Counted from the first letter of the stretch, positions 20,399 through 29,812 are shown. The stretch: DNA of 64,000 nt from Agromyces badenianii (GCF_003070885.1 NZ_CP028913.1:310001-374000); one strand, 5' to 3'. Notes: generated by a model not told the origin, from the sequence alone. Numbers and translations: made by a program.

Positions 20399-21380
20399 CG
20401 CGGCCCGCGAGCACCGCGTGACAGCGCACGAGGCGCTCGAACCACCACTCGGTGCGCTCGGGCGACGCGGCGTACCGATCGAGCAGCGCGGGGTCGGGCA
20501 GCACCCGGCCCACCGGGATCGACCCCTGCTCGGGCAGCAACGGCGACCGCGTGACATCCGCCGCCAGCAGCGATGCGGTGCCGAGCCCGCAATCGAACTC
20601 GAGCGAGGTGACGGATGCCGCGAGCTGCGCTCCCATCGCGATGCCGACACTCGTGTCGAGGGCGCTCGAGACGACCACCGGCAGGCCGGTGCGGCCGATG
20701 AGCTCGAGTGCGCGGTGGATGCCGCCGAGCGGCTGCGCCTTGATCACGAGCAGGTCGGCGGCGCCCGCCTCGGCCACGGCGAGCGGGTCGTCGGCCCGGC
20801 GCACGCTCTCATCCGCCGCGATCGGCACGCCCATGTACTTCGTGCGCCGGCGGATCTCGACGAGCTCGGCGATGCTCGCGCAGGGCTGCTCGACGTATTC
20901 GAGGTCGAACGGTGCGAGCGCGTGGATCGCATGCTCGGCCTCGTCGACGTTCCAGCCGGCGTTGGCGTCGACGCGGATGCGGCCCTCTGGGCCGAGCGCC
21001 TCGCGCACGGCGCGCACGCGGGCGACATCCTGGGCGAGCGTCTGGTCGGGGCTCGCGACCTTGACCTTCGCCGTACGGCAACCGGGGAAGCGCGCGAGCA
21101 CGGCGGCGACGCTGTCGGGGTCGACCGCCGGCACCGTCGCATTGACCGGGATGCGGTCGCGCAGCGCGGGCGGCGGGGTCGTCCAGCCGTAGTCGATGGC
21201 CGCCTCGAGCCATGCGGATGCCTCGTCGTCGTCGTATTCGGCGAAGGGCGAGAACTCGGTCCACCCCTCGGGCCCCTCGAAGAGCACGGCCTCACGCACG
21301 TCGATGCCGCGGAACCGCGTCACGAGGGGGAGGGCCACGACTCGGGCGGTGGCGAGCAGTTCGTTCGGCTCGGGCAGCAT
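20388..21380 (-). CDS. menC: o-Succinylbenzoate synthase
   Basis: Dehydrates SHCHC to o-succinylbenzoate in menaquinone synthesis. The 330-residue enolase-superfamily enzyme shows the catalytic Lys pair region (AKVKVA, near residue 107), the metal ligands DANAGW, YVEQP and AADES, and the second catalytic Lys in VIKAQPLGG near residue 222. It is read away from menB, with a 187-bp divergent region that contains a 58-bp palindromic repeat. Its 3' end overlaps the merR gene by 11 bases on the opposite strand. Confidence 0.92.
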   Translation of the reverse strand: MLPEPNELLATARVVALPLVTRFRGIDVREAVLFEGPEGWTEFSPFAEYDDDEASAWLEAAIDYGWTTPPPALRDRIPVNATVPAVDPDSVAAVLARFPGCRTAKVKVASPDQTLAQDVARVRAVREALGPEGRIRVDANAGWNVDEAEHAIHALAPFDLEYVEQPCASIAELVEIRRRTKYMGVPIAADESVRRADDPLAVAEAGAADLLVIKAQPLGGIHRALELIGRTGLPVVVSSALDTSVGIAMGAQLAASVTSLEFDCGLGTASLLAADVTRSPLLPEQGSIPVGRVLPDPALLDRYAASPERTEWWFERLVRCHAVLAGRVTP

Positions 21381-21446
21381 GTGCCCAGTCTCGCACCCCT
21401 GCCCGTCGCTCGCCGCGGAGACCCGCTCGCCCTCGCGCGACGCGAT

Positions 21447-21504
21447 TGCAGGGGATCACTGCTCAGAGGTGCCGTGGCGGGGGCATGAGGGCGAATCCCC
21501 TGCA
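21447..21504. repeat. 58-bp palindromic element A1 (solitary copy)
   Basis: It begins TGCAGGGGAT (21447-21456) and ends ATCCCCTGCA (21495-21504), a perfect 10-bp terminal inverted repeat with 38 bp between. The total length of 58 bp is the same as two other copies at 42893-42950 and 44029-44086. It lies in the divergent menC-menB promoter region and has no associated gene. Confidence 0.85.
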
Positions 21505-21567
21505 TCCGTGTCAGGGCTCGACACCCAGGCGTTCGTCGCGCATGGCGGCGGGAATAGGCTGAGAGGC

Positions 21568-22536
21568 ATGGTGCACGAGGTGTCAGAACTGTTCGATGCG
21601 AGCGAGTGGACCGACGCGGCATCCGCGATCGCGCGCCCTAGGGGCGATGGGTCGAGCGGCCTCACCGACATCACCTACCACCACTCGAACGACGGCCGCA
21701 TCGCGCGCATCGCCTTCGACCGGCCCGAGGTGCGCAACGCCTTCCGCCCGCACACCGTCGACGAGCTCTACCGCGCCCTCGAAGACGCGCGCACGAACCC
21801 GCGCATCGGAGTGGTGCTGCTGACGGGCAACGGGCCGAGCGCGAAAGACGGCGGCTGGGCGTTCTGCTCGGGCGGCGACCAGCGCATCCGCGGGCGCGAC
21901 GGCTACAAGTACTCAGACGCCGAGACGGCCATCGTCGACGGAGCGGGCGGTGATGCCGACGCGCCGGGCAGCCATGGCGCGGTCGGTCGCCTGCACATCC
22001 TCGAGGTGCAGCGGCTCATCCGCTTCATGCCGAAGGTCGTCATCGCTGTCGTGCCCGGCTGGGCGGCGGGCGGCGGGCACTCGTTGCATGTCGTCTGCGA
22101 CCTGACGATCGCGAGCCGCGAGCACGGCCGCTTCAAGCAGACCGATGCCGATGTCGGCTCGTTCGACGCGGGCTACGGCAGCGCGTACTTCGCTCGGCAG
22201 ATCGGGCAGAAGTTCGCCCGCGAGGTGTTCTTCCTCGCCGAGGAGTACTCGGCCGAACGCGCCTACGAGATGGGCGCCGTGAACCGCGTCGTGGGGCATG
22301 CCGAGCTCGAGCGCGAGGCGATCGCGATGGCCCGCACGATCCTCACGAAGTCGCCGACCGCGATCCGCATGCTGAAGTTCGCGTTCAACGCGGTCGACGA
22401 CGGCATGGTCGGCCAGCAGGTCTTCGCCGGCGAGGCGACGCGCCTCGCCTACGGCACCGACGAGGCCGTCGAGGGGCGCGACGCCTTCCTCGAGAAGCGC
22501 GACCCCGACTGGGGTCCGTACCCGTGGCACTACTGA
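21568..22536 (+). CDS. menB: 1,4-Dihydroxy-2-naphthoyl-CoA synthase
   Basis: A crotonase-fold enzyme that closes the naphthoate ring from OSB-CoA. The 322 residues include the oxyanion/substrate loop GGWAFCSGGDQRIRG (about residues 96-110), the catalytic region FDAGYGSAYFARQIG near residue 199 and the MenB-specific C-terminus DPDWGPYPWHY. The ATG at 21568 is chosen because TAGGCT (21555-21560) lies seven nucleotides upstream, suggesting a leaderless mRNA. Reading frame open upstream of this is not coding. Confidence 0.94.
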   Translation: MVHEVSELFDASEWTDAASAIARPRGDGSSGLTDITYHHSNDGRIARIAFDRPEVRNAFRPHTVDELYRALEDARTNPRIGVVLLTGNGPSAKDGGWAFCSGGDQRIRGRDGYKYSDAETAIVDGAGGDADAPGSHGAVGRLHILEVQRLIRFMPKVVIAVVPGWAAGGGHSLHVVCDLTIASREHGRFKQTDADVGSFDAGYGSAYFARQIGQKFAREVFFLAEEYSAERAYEMGAVNRVVGHAELEREAIAMARTILTKSPTAIRMLKFAFNAVDDGMVGQQVFAGEATRLAYGTDEAVEGRDAFLEKRDPDWGPYPWHY

Positions 22537-22552
22537 GACGGCGGCGCCGGCG

Positions 22553-23731
22553 ATGAAACCGCTCAGACAGGTTTCGGCGGCGGATGTCGCGGAGCTGACC
22601 GAGGCGCTGCGCGGCGCGCTCGCCGGTGGCGACGCCGTCTGGCCGGTTCCGGCTGAGGTGACCGATTCGAGCGCGACCGGGTCGGCCGCGACCGAGTCGG
22701 CCGCCGACCCGGTTCCGGCCATCGTCGCCGACGACGTCGCACTCGTGGTCGAGACGAGCGGGTCGACGGATGCCCCGAAGCGGGTCATGCTCTCGGCCGA
22801 GGCCTTCATCGCGAGTGCCGACGCGACGGCCGACCGGCTCGACGGCCCGGGCCGGTGGCTGCTCGCGTTGCCCGGGCACTACATCGCCGGCGCGCAGGTG
22901 CTCGTTCGATCGATCCTCGCCGGCACGACGCCGGTGCTGCCGGGCGAGGGGCCGTTCACGCCGGAGAGGTTCGCCGAGGCATCCGCTCGCCTTGGCGCCG
23001 ACGCGCCGCGGTACACCTCCCTCGTGCCGGTGCAGCTCGCCCGCATCGTCGACCGGGCCGAGCGCGACGCCTTCGTGGCCGCAGCGCTCATCGGCTACGA
23101 CGCGGTGCTCGTCGGCGGTCAGGCGCTCGCCCCCGAACTCGCAGTTCGGGCCGAAACGCTCGGCGCGCGCATCGTGCGCACCTACGGATCGAGCGAGACC
23201 GCCGGCGGCTGCGTCTACGACGGTCGTGCACTCGACGGAGTGAGCGTGCGCATCGCCGACGGCCTCGTCGAACTCTCCGGGCCGATGCTCGCCGAGGGCT
23301 ACCTCGGCGACCCCGGGCGCACCGCCGCGACGTTCACGACCGATGCCCGGGGCGTCCGCTGGTATCGCACGGGCGACCTCGGCGAACTCGGGCCCGACGG
23401 CACCCTCCGCGTCCGCGGGCGTGCCGACGACGTCATCATCTCGGGCGGAGTGAAGGTCGTGCTCGGCGAGGTCGAGCGCGCGATCCGCACGGTTCCCGGC
23501 TTCGCAGACGCGGTCGTCGTCGCGGTCGACGACGCCGAGTGGGGTCAGCGGCCGGCGGTCGCGGCGACGGGAGCCGCGGCATCCGCGACCCTCGCAGAGC
23601 TCGCAACGGCGACGGATGCCGCGGGGCTCTCGCCTGCCGCGCGCCCCGTGCGCATGCTGCGCCTCGACGCGCTGCCGTTGCTCGCGTCGGGCAAGCCCGA
23701 CCGGCGTGCCGTGGCGGCGCTCGTCGGCTGA
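22553..23731 (+). CDS. menE: o-Succinylbenzoate-CoA ligase
   Basis: An acyl-adenylating enzyme (ANL family) that makes OSB-CoA for MenB. The 392 residues contain the phosphate-binding loop VVETSGSTDAPKRVMLS near residue 64, the A5 motif YGSSETAGG near residue 211, and the hinge with the catalytic C-terminal lysine (YRTGDLGEL, IISGGVKV, and Lys in LASGKPDRR). It is shorter than proteobacterial MenE but normal for actinobacteria. It starts 16 bases after menB, as an operon. The region around residues 30-55 is low-complexity (repeated TESAADP-like). Confidence 0.92.
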   Translation: MKPLRQVSAADVAELTEALRGALAGGDAVWPVPAEVTDSSATGSAATESAADPVPAIVADDVALVVETSGSTDAPKRVMLSAEAFIASADATADRLDGPGRWLLALPGHYIAGAQVLVRSILAGTTPVLPGEGPFTPERFAEASARLGADAPRYTSLVPVQLARIVDRAERDAFVAAALIGYDAVLVGGQALAPELAVRAETLGARIVRTYGSSETAGGCVYDGRALDGVSVRIADGLVELSGPMLAEGYLGDPGRTAATFTTDARGVRWYRTGDLGELGPDGTLRVRGRADDVIISGGVKVVLGEVERAIRTVPGFADAVVVAVDDAEWGQRPAVAATGAAASATLAELATATDAAGLSPAARPVRMLRLDALPLLASGKPDRRAVAALVG

Positions 23732-23769
23732 CGGCCGGTTCGCACGCACGGCGAACTAGCATTGAGTGC

Positions 23770-24822
23770 GTGGCGCGCCCGAAACCCCAGAGGATGAACC
23801 CCGCCGACGAGATCGCGAAACGCGAGACCGCACGTGCGAAGGGCGGTGCCCCGAACTCGACCGGCCGCTCGACGTCGAGGCGCACCGTCGCGGCGAACCC
23901 CGGCTCGAAGGCCGGAAGCGGGAAGGCTCCCGGTCGCTCCGATCGCGCCACGGCCGCCGACTGGCTGTCGGGCGCACGCCTGCGCACGCTGCCGCTCGCC
24001 ATCGCCCCGGTCGCGCTCGGCACGGGGGCGGGCATCGTCGCGATCCCCGACGGCCCGTGGCATCCGGCGCGAGCGCTGCTCGCCCTCGTCGTCGCCCTCG
24101 CGCTGCAGATCGGCGTCAACTACGCGAACGACTACTCCGACGGGGTGCGCGGCACCGACGAGCACCGGGTCGGCCCGGCCCGGCTCACCGGCTCGGGCGT
24201 CGCGAAGCCCAAGCAGGTGCTCGCCGTCGCGCTGAGCTTCTTCGCCCTCGCCGCAGTGGCGGGCCTCGCGCTCACCGTCGTGACCGGGCAGTGGTGGATG
24301 CTCGCCGTCGGCGCCGTGGCCATCGTCGCCGCCTGGTTCTACACCGGCGGCAAGCACCCCTACGGCTACTACGGTCTCGGCGAGCTGTTCGTGTTCGTGT
24401 TCTTCGGCATCGTCGCGACGGCCGGATCGGCCTTCGTGCAGGCACTCGACGTCAACCTCGAGGCCTGGCTCGGCGGCGTCGGGGTGGGCCTCATCGCCTG
24501 CGCGGTGCTCATGGCCAACAACCTGCGCGACGTCGCCCAAGACAAGGTCGCCGGCAAGCGCACCCTCGCGGTGCTCGTCGGGCCGCTCGCGGGGCGCATC
24601 CTGTTCGCGGTCTTCATGCTCGTACCGTTCGCGATCGTCGCGTTCTTCGCACTGCTCTACCCCACGGCGTGGCTCGTGATGTTCGCCCTGCTCGCGGCAC
24701 TGCCGGCCTGCCTGATCGTGCTCACCGCGAGGACGCCGCGCGAGCTCATCATCGCGCTGCAGCTCGCGAGCCTCACGGCCCTCGTCTACGGCATCGGGCT
24801 CGGGCTGGCGTTCGCGCTCTGA
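23770..24822 (+). CDS. menA: 1,4-Dihydroxy-2-naphthoate polyprenyltransferase
   Basis: A UbiA-family membrane enzyme that attaches the polyprenyl tail to DHNA. The 350 residues have a polar N-terminal extension (1-60) and about eight TMs. Both Asp-rich prenyl-diphosphate motifs are present: NYANDYSDGVRG near residue 118 and NNLRDVAQDKVAGKRT near residue 253. The GTG at 23770 is preferred because TAGCAT (23757-23762) lies seven nucleotides upstream; an ATG at 23794 would remove eight residues. The last 18 bases including the stop codon are repeated in tandem. Confidence 0.9.
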   Translation: MARPKPQRMNPADEIAKRETARAKGGAPNSTGRSTSRRTVAANPGSKAGSGKAPGRSDRATAADWLSGARLRTLPLAIAPVALGTGAGIVAIPDGPWHPARALLALVVALALQIGVNYANDYSDGVRGTDEHRVGPARLTGSGVAKPKQVLAVALSFFALAAVAGLALTVVTGQWWMLAVGAVAIVAAWFYTGGKHPYGYYGLGELFVFVFFGIVATAGSAFVQALDVNLEAWLGGVGVGLIACAVLMANNLRDVAQDKVAGKRTLAVLVGPLAGRILFAVFMLVPFAIVAFFALLYPTAWLVMFALLAALPACLIVLTARTPRELIIALQLASLTALVYGIGLGLAFAL

Positions 24823-24888
24823 CTGGCGTTCGCGCTCTGACTGGCGTTCGCGCTCTGACTGGCGTTCGCGCTCTGACTAGCGGTCGCG
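24805..24888. repeat. 18-bp tandem repeat spanning the menA stop codon
   Basis: The unit CTGGCGTTCGCGCTCTGA, which encodes the last menA codons plus its TGA, occurs as four perfect copies (24805-24822, 24823-24840, 24841-24858, 24859-24876). A degenerate fifth follows, inside which the convergent DUF4229 gene ends. Because every unit carries the stop, copy number does not change MenA. Confidence 0.95.
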
Positions 24889-25152
24889 TGAGTCGCGTTC
24901 GATCGCGGCGTCTTCGACCTCGTCGTCTTCGGCGACGAGCGGGGTCTCGCGGTGGCGCGCGGCGTACAGGTCGCTCGCCATCGACTCCCGCGGCCGGCGC
25001 AGGAAGAGCAGCGAAGCGCTGAGACCGAACACGGCCGCGACGATCGTCGAGACCAGCGGATCGACGCCCGCGATGAGGAGCACCGCGAGCGGAACGGCGA
25101 ACAGCAGCACCCGCAGCACGGTGTACCAGATCCAGACGGGCAGGGACTTCAC
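24877..25152 (-). CDS. DUF4229 family small membrane protein
   Basis: A 91-residue protein with two TM helices (about residues 8-28 and 33-51) and an acidic cytoplasmic tail (EDDEVEDAAIERDSRD). DUF4229 proteins are found beside menaquinone genes in many actinobacteria, but their function is unknown. The start is GTG. A minus-strand TAAACT box (25159-25164) lies six nucleotides upstream, consistent with leaderless transcription. It is convergent with menA, and the stop lies at the end of the menA tandem repeat. Confidence 0.8.
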   Translation of the reverse strand: MKSLPVWIWYTVLRVLLFAVPLAVLLIAGVDPLVSTIVAAVFGLSASLLFLRRPRESMASDLYAARHRETPLVAEDDEVEDAAIERDSRDR

Positions 25153-25225
25153 CCTGACAGTTTAGGTCGATGCGGCTGAGCGCACTCACAGCCGCATCGG
25201 GCCAGGACGTGCCTAGACTGGGGGC

Positions 25226-25663
25226 ATGGCCCGGCTGCTTTTCGGACTCGGCGTCGCCGCCGTGATCTTCACGATCTACGCCGCCGCCGACTGCGCGTTC
25301 TTCGACCGATTGCGCATCCGCGGGCTGCGCCGCGGCTGGTGGATCGTCATCATCCTCTTCGTGCCGATCATCGGGGCGCTGCTCTGGTTCATCATCGGCC
25401 GGGGCCGTGCCGAACGACTGCCCGGCGGGCGTGCACGAACCGTCGCCCCCGACGACGACGTCGACTTCCTGCGCCGGCTCAACAACGACGCGGCGCAAGA
25501 CGAGCGCATCCGCCGTCTCGAGCAGGAACTCGCCGAGCTGGACTCCGACGCCTCGAACGACGGCGCCGATGATGCCGATGGCACGCTCGGCACCGAGCGC
25601 AAACGACCCGACACCCCTGAGACGCCGGGTGAGCCCGGTCCGTCGGGCCGCCCGAATGGCTGA
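25226..25663 (+). CDS. PLDc_N domain membrane protein
   Basis: A 145-residue protein with two TM helices at residues 1-20 and 38-57 and the characteristic basic linker between them ([11 protein letters not shown]). This is the phospholipase D-nuclease N-terminal (PLDc_N) module, here without a nuclease domain. The C-terminal half is polar and acidic with a short coiled coil ([15 protein letters not shown]). TAGACT at 25214-25219 lies six nucleotides before the ATG. It overlaps menD by eight bases, so it is co-translated with a menaquinone enzyme. Its role is unknown. Confidence 0.8.
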   Translation: MARLLFGLGVAAVIFTIYAAADCAFFDRLRIRGLRRGWWIVIILFVPIIGALLWFIIGRGRAERLPGGRARTVAPDDDVDFLRRLNNDAAQDERIRRLEQELAELDSDASNDGADDADGTLGTERKRPDTPETPGEPGPSGRPNG

Positions 25664-27536
25664 GCCGGCCCTCCGAATCCCCGGCACGAGTCCCGCGAGC
25701 GACAGCGCGCTGGCGCTGCTCGCCGGCCTCGTCGGCGCGGGCGTCGCCGATCTCGTCGTCGCACCCGGATCCCGCTCGCAGGCGCTCGCGCTCGCCGCCG
25801 CCGAGCTCGAACGCGTCGGCGCCGTTCGCCTGCACGTGCGCATCGACGAGCGCGGGGCCGGGTTCCTGGCGCTCGGCCTCGCCGTCGAGTCGGGGCGACC
25901 CGTGCCGATCATCACCACCTCGGGCACCGCGGTCGCGAACCTGCACCCGGCCGTGCTCGAGGCCCATCACTCGGGCGTTCCCCTCATCGTGCTCTCGGCC
26001 GATCGGCCGGCGGAGCTCCGCGGCATCCGCTCGAACCAGACGACCATGCAGCCCGGGATCTTCGCCGGGGCGGTGCGTCTCGAGCGCGATGTCGCCGCGC
26101 CCGAAGGGGCGATCGGCGAGTCGGATGCGGCGGCGCGCCTCGCCCGCGACGCCGTCGCTGCGGCACTCGGTCGCGACACCGACGGGGTGTTCGTGCCGCA
26201 TCCCGGCCCGGGCCCGGTGCACCTGAACCTGCAGCTGCGCGAGCCGTTGTCGGCGGCGCGATCGATCGACGGCGCCGTTCCGCAGCTCGCGACGAGCGCG
26301 CTGCACTCGCCGCACGCGCTCGCCTCGTTCGCGGCCGACAGCGGCGCCCGCCCTGCGCTCATCCCGCGTGGACCGCGCACCGTCGTCGTCGCGGGCGCCG
26401 GAGCCGGGGCCGGCGCCGAGGAGTTCGCCCGCGACGGCGGCTGGCCGCTGCTGGCAGAGGTCGCGAGCGGCGCCCACTTCGGGCCGAACCTCGTCGTCGC
26501 CTACCGGGAACTGCTGCGCGAGCCGGGCTTCGGCGACCAGATCGAGCGGGTCGTCGTCTTCGGGCATCCCACCCTCTCGCGAGAGGTGCCCGCTCTCGTG
26601 CAACGCGAGGGCGTCGAGACGATCGTCGTCGAGCCGTGGGGCATCGAGTGGTTCAACCCGGGGCGTCACGTGCGGCGGTTCGAGCGTGCCGTGGTCGCCG
26701 AGCGTCATGAGCAGTCGGCCGACGAACGCGCGTGGGTCGGCCGGTGGGTGCACGCGAGCCGCACGCTCGTGCAGGCAGGGCTCCCCACCGCGGTCGTGCA
26801 TCGCAGCGGCATCGACGAGACCGGTCATGTCTCGGACTTCGAGGCCCAGCGCGAGTACATGAAGGCGCAGCTCGCCGCGGTGCGCGCCCCCATCACCCGA
26901 CGCATGCTCGTCGACGCCGTCTGGTCGGCGACCTGGCCGCACGACCGGTTGGTCTTCGGGGCGTCCCGCCTCATCCGAGACGCCGACCGCGCGGTGCCCG
27001 GGCGCCGCATCCCGGTGCACGCGAACCGCGGGCTCGCCGGCATCGACGGCACCGTGGCGACCGCCGTCGGCATCGCCCTCGCGAGCCAGTCGGCGCTTCC
27101 GGGCGAGCAGGTCGAGCACGGCGCCGCCGCGGATGCCACGGCGACGGCACCGGCGCGCACGCCGCCCACCCCGCCCGCTGCGGTGACCCCGCCCACTGCC
27201 CACGCCGGCGTGACCCGCGCCCTCATCGGCGACCTCACGCTGCTGCACGACGTCGGCTCGATGCTCATCGGCGAGGGCGAATCGCGGCCCCGCGTGCAGC
27301 TGATCGTCGGCAACGACGGCGGCGGAACCATCTTCGATTCGCTCGAGGTCGCGGCATCCGCCCCAGCCGAGGCGTTCGACCGGGTGCAGTTCACGCCGCA
27401 GCACGTCGACCTCGCGGCGCTCGCGACCGCGTACGGCTGGGCCTACGCCAAGGCGACCACGCGCGGCGAGCTCGACGAAGCGCTCGGCACACGGGTCGAC
27501 GGGCCGTCGATCCTCGAGGTGCCGCTGCCGCGCTGA
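25656..27536 (+). CDS. menD: SEPHCHC synthase (2-succinyl-5-enolpyruvyl-6-hydroxy-3-cyclohexene-1-carboxylate synthase)
   Basis: A ThDP-dependent enzyme that joins 2-oxoglutarate to isochorismate. The 626 residues begin with the MenD Pyr domain ([17 protein letters not shown] and [14 protein letters not shown], with the catalytic Glu). They end with the ThDP/Mg motif region [13 protein letters not shown]. Odd feature: a proline/alanine/threonine-rich stretch of about 30 residues (near 487-517, [14 protein letters not shown]) is inserted in the PP domain just before [11 protein letters not shown], where family members have a short loop. It starts inside the PLDc_N gene. Confidence 0.92.
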   Translation: MAEPALRIPGTSPASDSALALLAGLVGAGVADLVVAPGSRSQALALAAAELERVGAVRLHVRIDERGAGFLALGLAVESGRPVPIITTSGTAVANLHPAVLEAHHSGVPLIVLSADRPAELRGIRSNQTTMQPGIFAGAVRLERDVAAPEGAIGESDAAARLARDAVAAALGRDTDGVFVPHPGPGPVHLNLQLREPLSAARSIDGAVPQLATSALHSPHALASFAADSGARPALIPRGPRTVVVAGAGAGAGAEEFARDGGWPLLAEVASGAHFGPNLVVAYRELLREPGFGDQIERVVVFGHPTLSREVPALVQREGVETIVVEPWGIEWFNPGRHVRRFERAVVAERHEQSADERAWVGRWVHASRTLVQAGLPTAVVHRSGIDETGHVSDFEAQREYMKAQLAAVRAPITRRMLVDAVWSATWPHDRLVFGASRLIRDADRAVPGRRIPVHANRGLAGIDGTVATAVGIALASQSALPGEQVEHGAAADATATAPARTPPTPPAAVTPPTAHAGVTRALIGDLTLLHDVGSMLIGEGESRPRVQLIVGNDGGGTIFDSLEVAASAPAEAFDRVQFTPQHVDLAALATAYGWAYAKATTRGELDEALGTRVDGPSILEVPLPR

Positions 27537-27640
27537 GCTGTCTCTGCCACAGGGTTCCGGCGGTCGGCACTTGCCGCGGCATCCGCTCGCTCGGCAGGAT
27601 GGAAGCCGGTGCGGCACCTCGCCGCTCGAGGGAGCGAGAC

Positions 27641-28495
27641 ATGAGCCGAGAGTCGTACTGGATCACCGACCCCGCCGATCTGCTGCGGGTCCGCGACGGA
27701 TTCGAGCTGTCGAAGGCCGATTCGCGTGCCTCGCCGGGCTTCGACGGCGACAAGCAGGCGGGGCAGGCCGCGCTCGCCGAGGGCGCCGTGATCCTCGCCG
27801 AGCTGCAGGAGCAGCTCTTCGCGATGAGCCGCATGGGCGACGAGCGCCGCATCCTGCTCGTGCTGCAGGCCATGGACACGGCGGGCAAGGGCGGCATCGT
27901 CAAGCACGTCATGGGTTCGGTCGACCCGCAAGGCGTGCATTTCGCCGCCTTCAAGAAGCCGACACCCGACGAACTGCAGCACGACTTCCTGTGGCGCATC
28001 CACCAGCAGGTGCCGGGCGCGGGCATGATCGGCGTCTTCGATCGCTCGCACTACGAAGACGTGCTGATCGGCCGGGTGCGCGCCCTCGCGTCGCCCGAAG
28101 AGATCGAACGCCGCTACGCCGCCATCAACGAGTTCGAAGCCGAACTCGCTGCGACCGGCACGACGATCATCAAGGTCATGCTCCACATCTCGCGCGACGA
28201 GCAGAAGGCGCGGCTCACCGAGCGGCTGGCACGCCCCGACAAACACTGGAAGTTCAACCCCGGCGACGTCGACGAACGATTGAGGTGGAACGACTACGCC
28301 GCCGCGTACCAGCTCGTCTTCGAGCGCACCGTGACACCGAACGCCCCGTGGTTCGTGGTTCCCGCCGACCGCAAATGGTATGCGCGGCTGGCCGTGCAGC
28401 ACCTGCTGATCGATGCGCTCGAGGCGATGAATCTGGACTGGCCGAAGGCCGACTACGACGTCGCCGAGCAGCAGAGGCGGCTCGCCGCGAGCTGA
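27641..28495 (+). CDS. PPK2-family polyphosphate kinase
   Basis: A 284-residue enzyme that uses polyphosphate to phosphorylate nucleoside mono- or diphosphates. Walker A is LQAMDTAGKGGIVKHV near residues 73-88; Walker B/lid elements are FDRSHYEDV near residue 133 and WKFNPGDVDERLRW near residue 202. Class (AMP versus ADP/GDP specificity) cannot be fixed by eye. It lies between menD and the convergent menF and is not obviously part of menaquinone synthesis. The ATG at 27641 has a purine-rich ribosome-binding site (gggagcgag). Confidence 0.88.
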   Translation: MSRESYWITDPADLLRVRDGFELSKADSRASPGFDGDKQAGQAALAEGAVILAELQEQLFAMSRMGDERRILLVLQAMDTAGKGGIVKHVMGSVDPQGVHFAAFKKPTPDELQHDFLWRIHQQVPGAGMIGVFDRSHYEDVLIGRVRALASPEEIERRYAAINEFEAELAATGTTIIKVMLHISRDEQKARLTERLARPDKHWKFNPGDVDERLRWNDYAAAYQLVFERTVTPNAPWFVVPADRKWYARLAVQHLLIDALEAMNLDWPKADYDVAEQQRRLAAS

Positions 28496-28505
28496 CCGGC
28501 TCGCG
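28486..28505. terminator. Hairpin over the PPK2 stop codon (convergent terminator)
   Basis: CGCGAGC (28486-28492) pairs with GCTCGCG (28499-28505) around the TGA of the PPK2 gene, 18 bp before the end of the convergent menF. There is no T-run. It is probably a weak bidirectional terminator. Confidence 0.4.
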
Positions 28506-28522
28506 AGGCCTCGGGGGTCGAC

Positions 28523-29812
28523 TCAGCCGCCGAAGGCCTCGACGATCGGGCGGAACTTCATGACGGTCTCGGCGAGTTCGTCGGCCGGCACCGAGTCGTG
28601 CACGATGCCGCACCCCGCGAACGCGGTGACGGTGCCGTCGGCGTCGACCTGCGCACACCGCAGGGCAATGGCCCACTCGCCGTCGCCGCCGCCGTCGATC
28701 CACCCGACGGGGCCGGCGTAGCGGCCGCGGTCGAAGCCCTCGAGCTCGGCGATCACCGGCAGCGCCACGCGCCGCGGCGTGCCGGCGACGGCGGCAGTGG
28801 GGTGCACCGCCCGCACGAGGTCGAGCGAGCTCGAACCATCGCCGAGCGTGCCCTTGAGATCGGTCGCGAGGTGCCACAGGTTCGGCAGCTGCAGGGTGAA
28901 CGGCTCGGGGCTCGTGTCGAGGCGGGCCGTGTGCGGCGCGAGCCGCTTGACCGCGCTCTGCACGGCGAGGGCGTGTTCGGCGCGGTCCTTCTCGGACGCC
29001 GCGAGGGCGAGCGCCCGCTCGCGGTCGGAGGCCTCGCCCGCGCCGCGCGAGGCGGTGCCCGCGAGCACCCGCGCCGAGACGGTGCCGTGGTCGACCCGCA
29101 CGAGCGTCTCGGGGCTCGCGCCGATGAGCCCGTCGACGGCGAAGACCCACGTGTCGGGGTAGTCCTCGGCGAGGCGGTTGATCGTGGCACGGAGTCCGGC
29201 GTCTTCGTGCAGTTCGCCGACGAGCTGCCGGGCGAGCACGACCTTCTCGAGTTCACCGGCGTCGATGCGGCGCACGGCCTCGGCGACGGCGGCCTCGTAG
29301 GCCTCTGGCGGCACCGAGCCCGGCGTGAATGCGACCCTCGGCACCTGCCGCTTCGGTGCCGGCTCGGGCAAGGCGACCTCGGCGGAGCCGGAGGCATCCG
29401 TCGCCTCGTCGTCGCCGGTGTCGAGCGAGATCCTCGTGACCCAGGCGCGGCCGTCGCGCCGGCCCATCACGAGCTCGGGCACGATGAGCACGCTCGTCGC
29501 CTCGGACTCGTCGGCGAAGGCGAAGGCGCCGAACGCCACGAGTCCGGTGCCGGGCAGGCCGACGCGGTCGTCGATCCGGGCGAGCTCGGCGAGCGAGGTC
29601 CAGGCCGCAGCGGCGTCTTCGACCCGGTGCGCGCCGCTCGTCTCGATGCGAACGACCTCGCCGAGGCCCACGATGCCCTCGCCGCGACGCATCCAGACGA
29701 GCGGATGCCGCGGGTCGGCGCGTGGGATCAACGGCTCCGTCTCGTCGACGGCGACGGTGCGGACGACGAGCCGAGCACTCGCGGCGTGCGCCGCGCCATC
29801 CGTCTGATTCAC
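28523..29812 (-). CDS. menF: Isochorismate synthase
   Basis: A chorismate-binding enzyme that isomerises chorismate to isochorismate, the entry step to menaquinone. The 429 residues carry the family core: KVVLARQLVGELHEDAG near residue 189, SPETLVRVDHGTVSARVLAGT near 234-254, HPTAAVAGTPR near residue 338 and the C-terminal AGCGIVHDSVPADELAE. A GTG start at 29812 is supported by TAGGCT on the minus strand (29819-29824), six nucleotides away. It is divergent from menG, with only 41 bp between start codons. A siderophore-type isochorismate synthase is unlikely in this context. Confidence 0.9.
   Translation of the reverse strand: MNQTDGAAHAASARLVVRTVAVDETEPLIPRADPRHPLVWMRRGEGIVGLGEVVRIETSGAHRVEDAAAAWTSLAELARIDDRVGLPGTGLVAFGAFAFADESEATSVLIVPELVMGRRDGRAWVTRISLDTGDDEATDASGSAEVALPEPAPKRQVPRVAFTPGSVPPEAYEAAVAEAVRRIDAGELEKVVLARQLVGELHEDAGLRATINRLAEDYPDTWVFAVDGLIGASPETLVRVDHGTVSARVLAGTASRGAGEASDRERALALAASEKDRAEHALAVQSAVKRLAPHTARLDTSPEPFTLQLPNLWHLATDLKGTLGDGSSSLDLVRAVHPTAAVAGTPRRVALPVIAELEGFDRGRYAGPVGWIDGGGDGEWAIALRCAQVDADGTVTAFAGCGIVHDSVPADELAETVMKFRPIVEAFGG

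Noticed and set aside
18746..20650. A 634-codon version of the MFS gene
   Set aside because: The extension runs antisense through merR and its promoter. The ATG at 19966 after the operator gives a normal MFS N-terminus.
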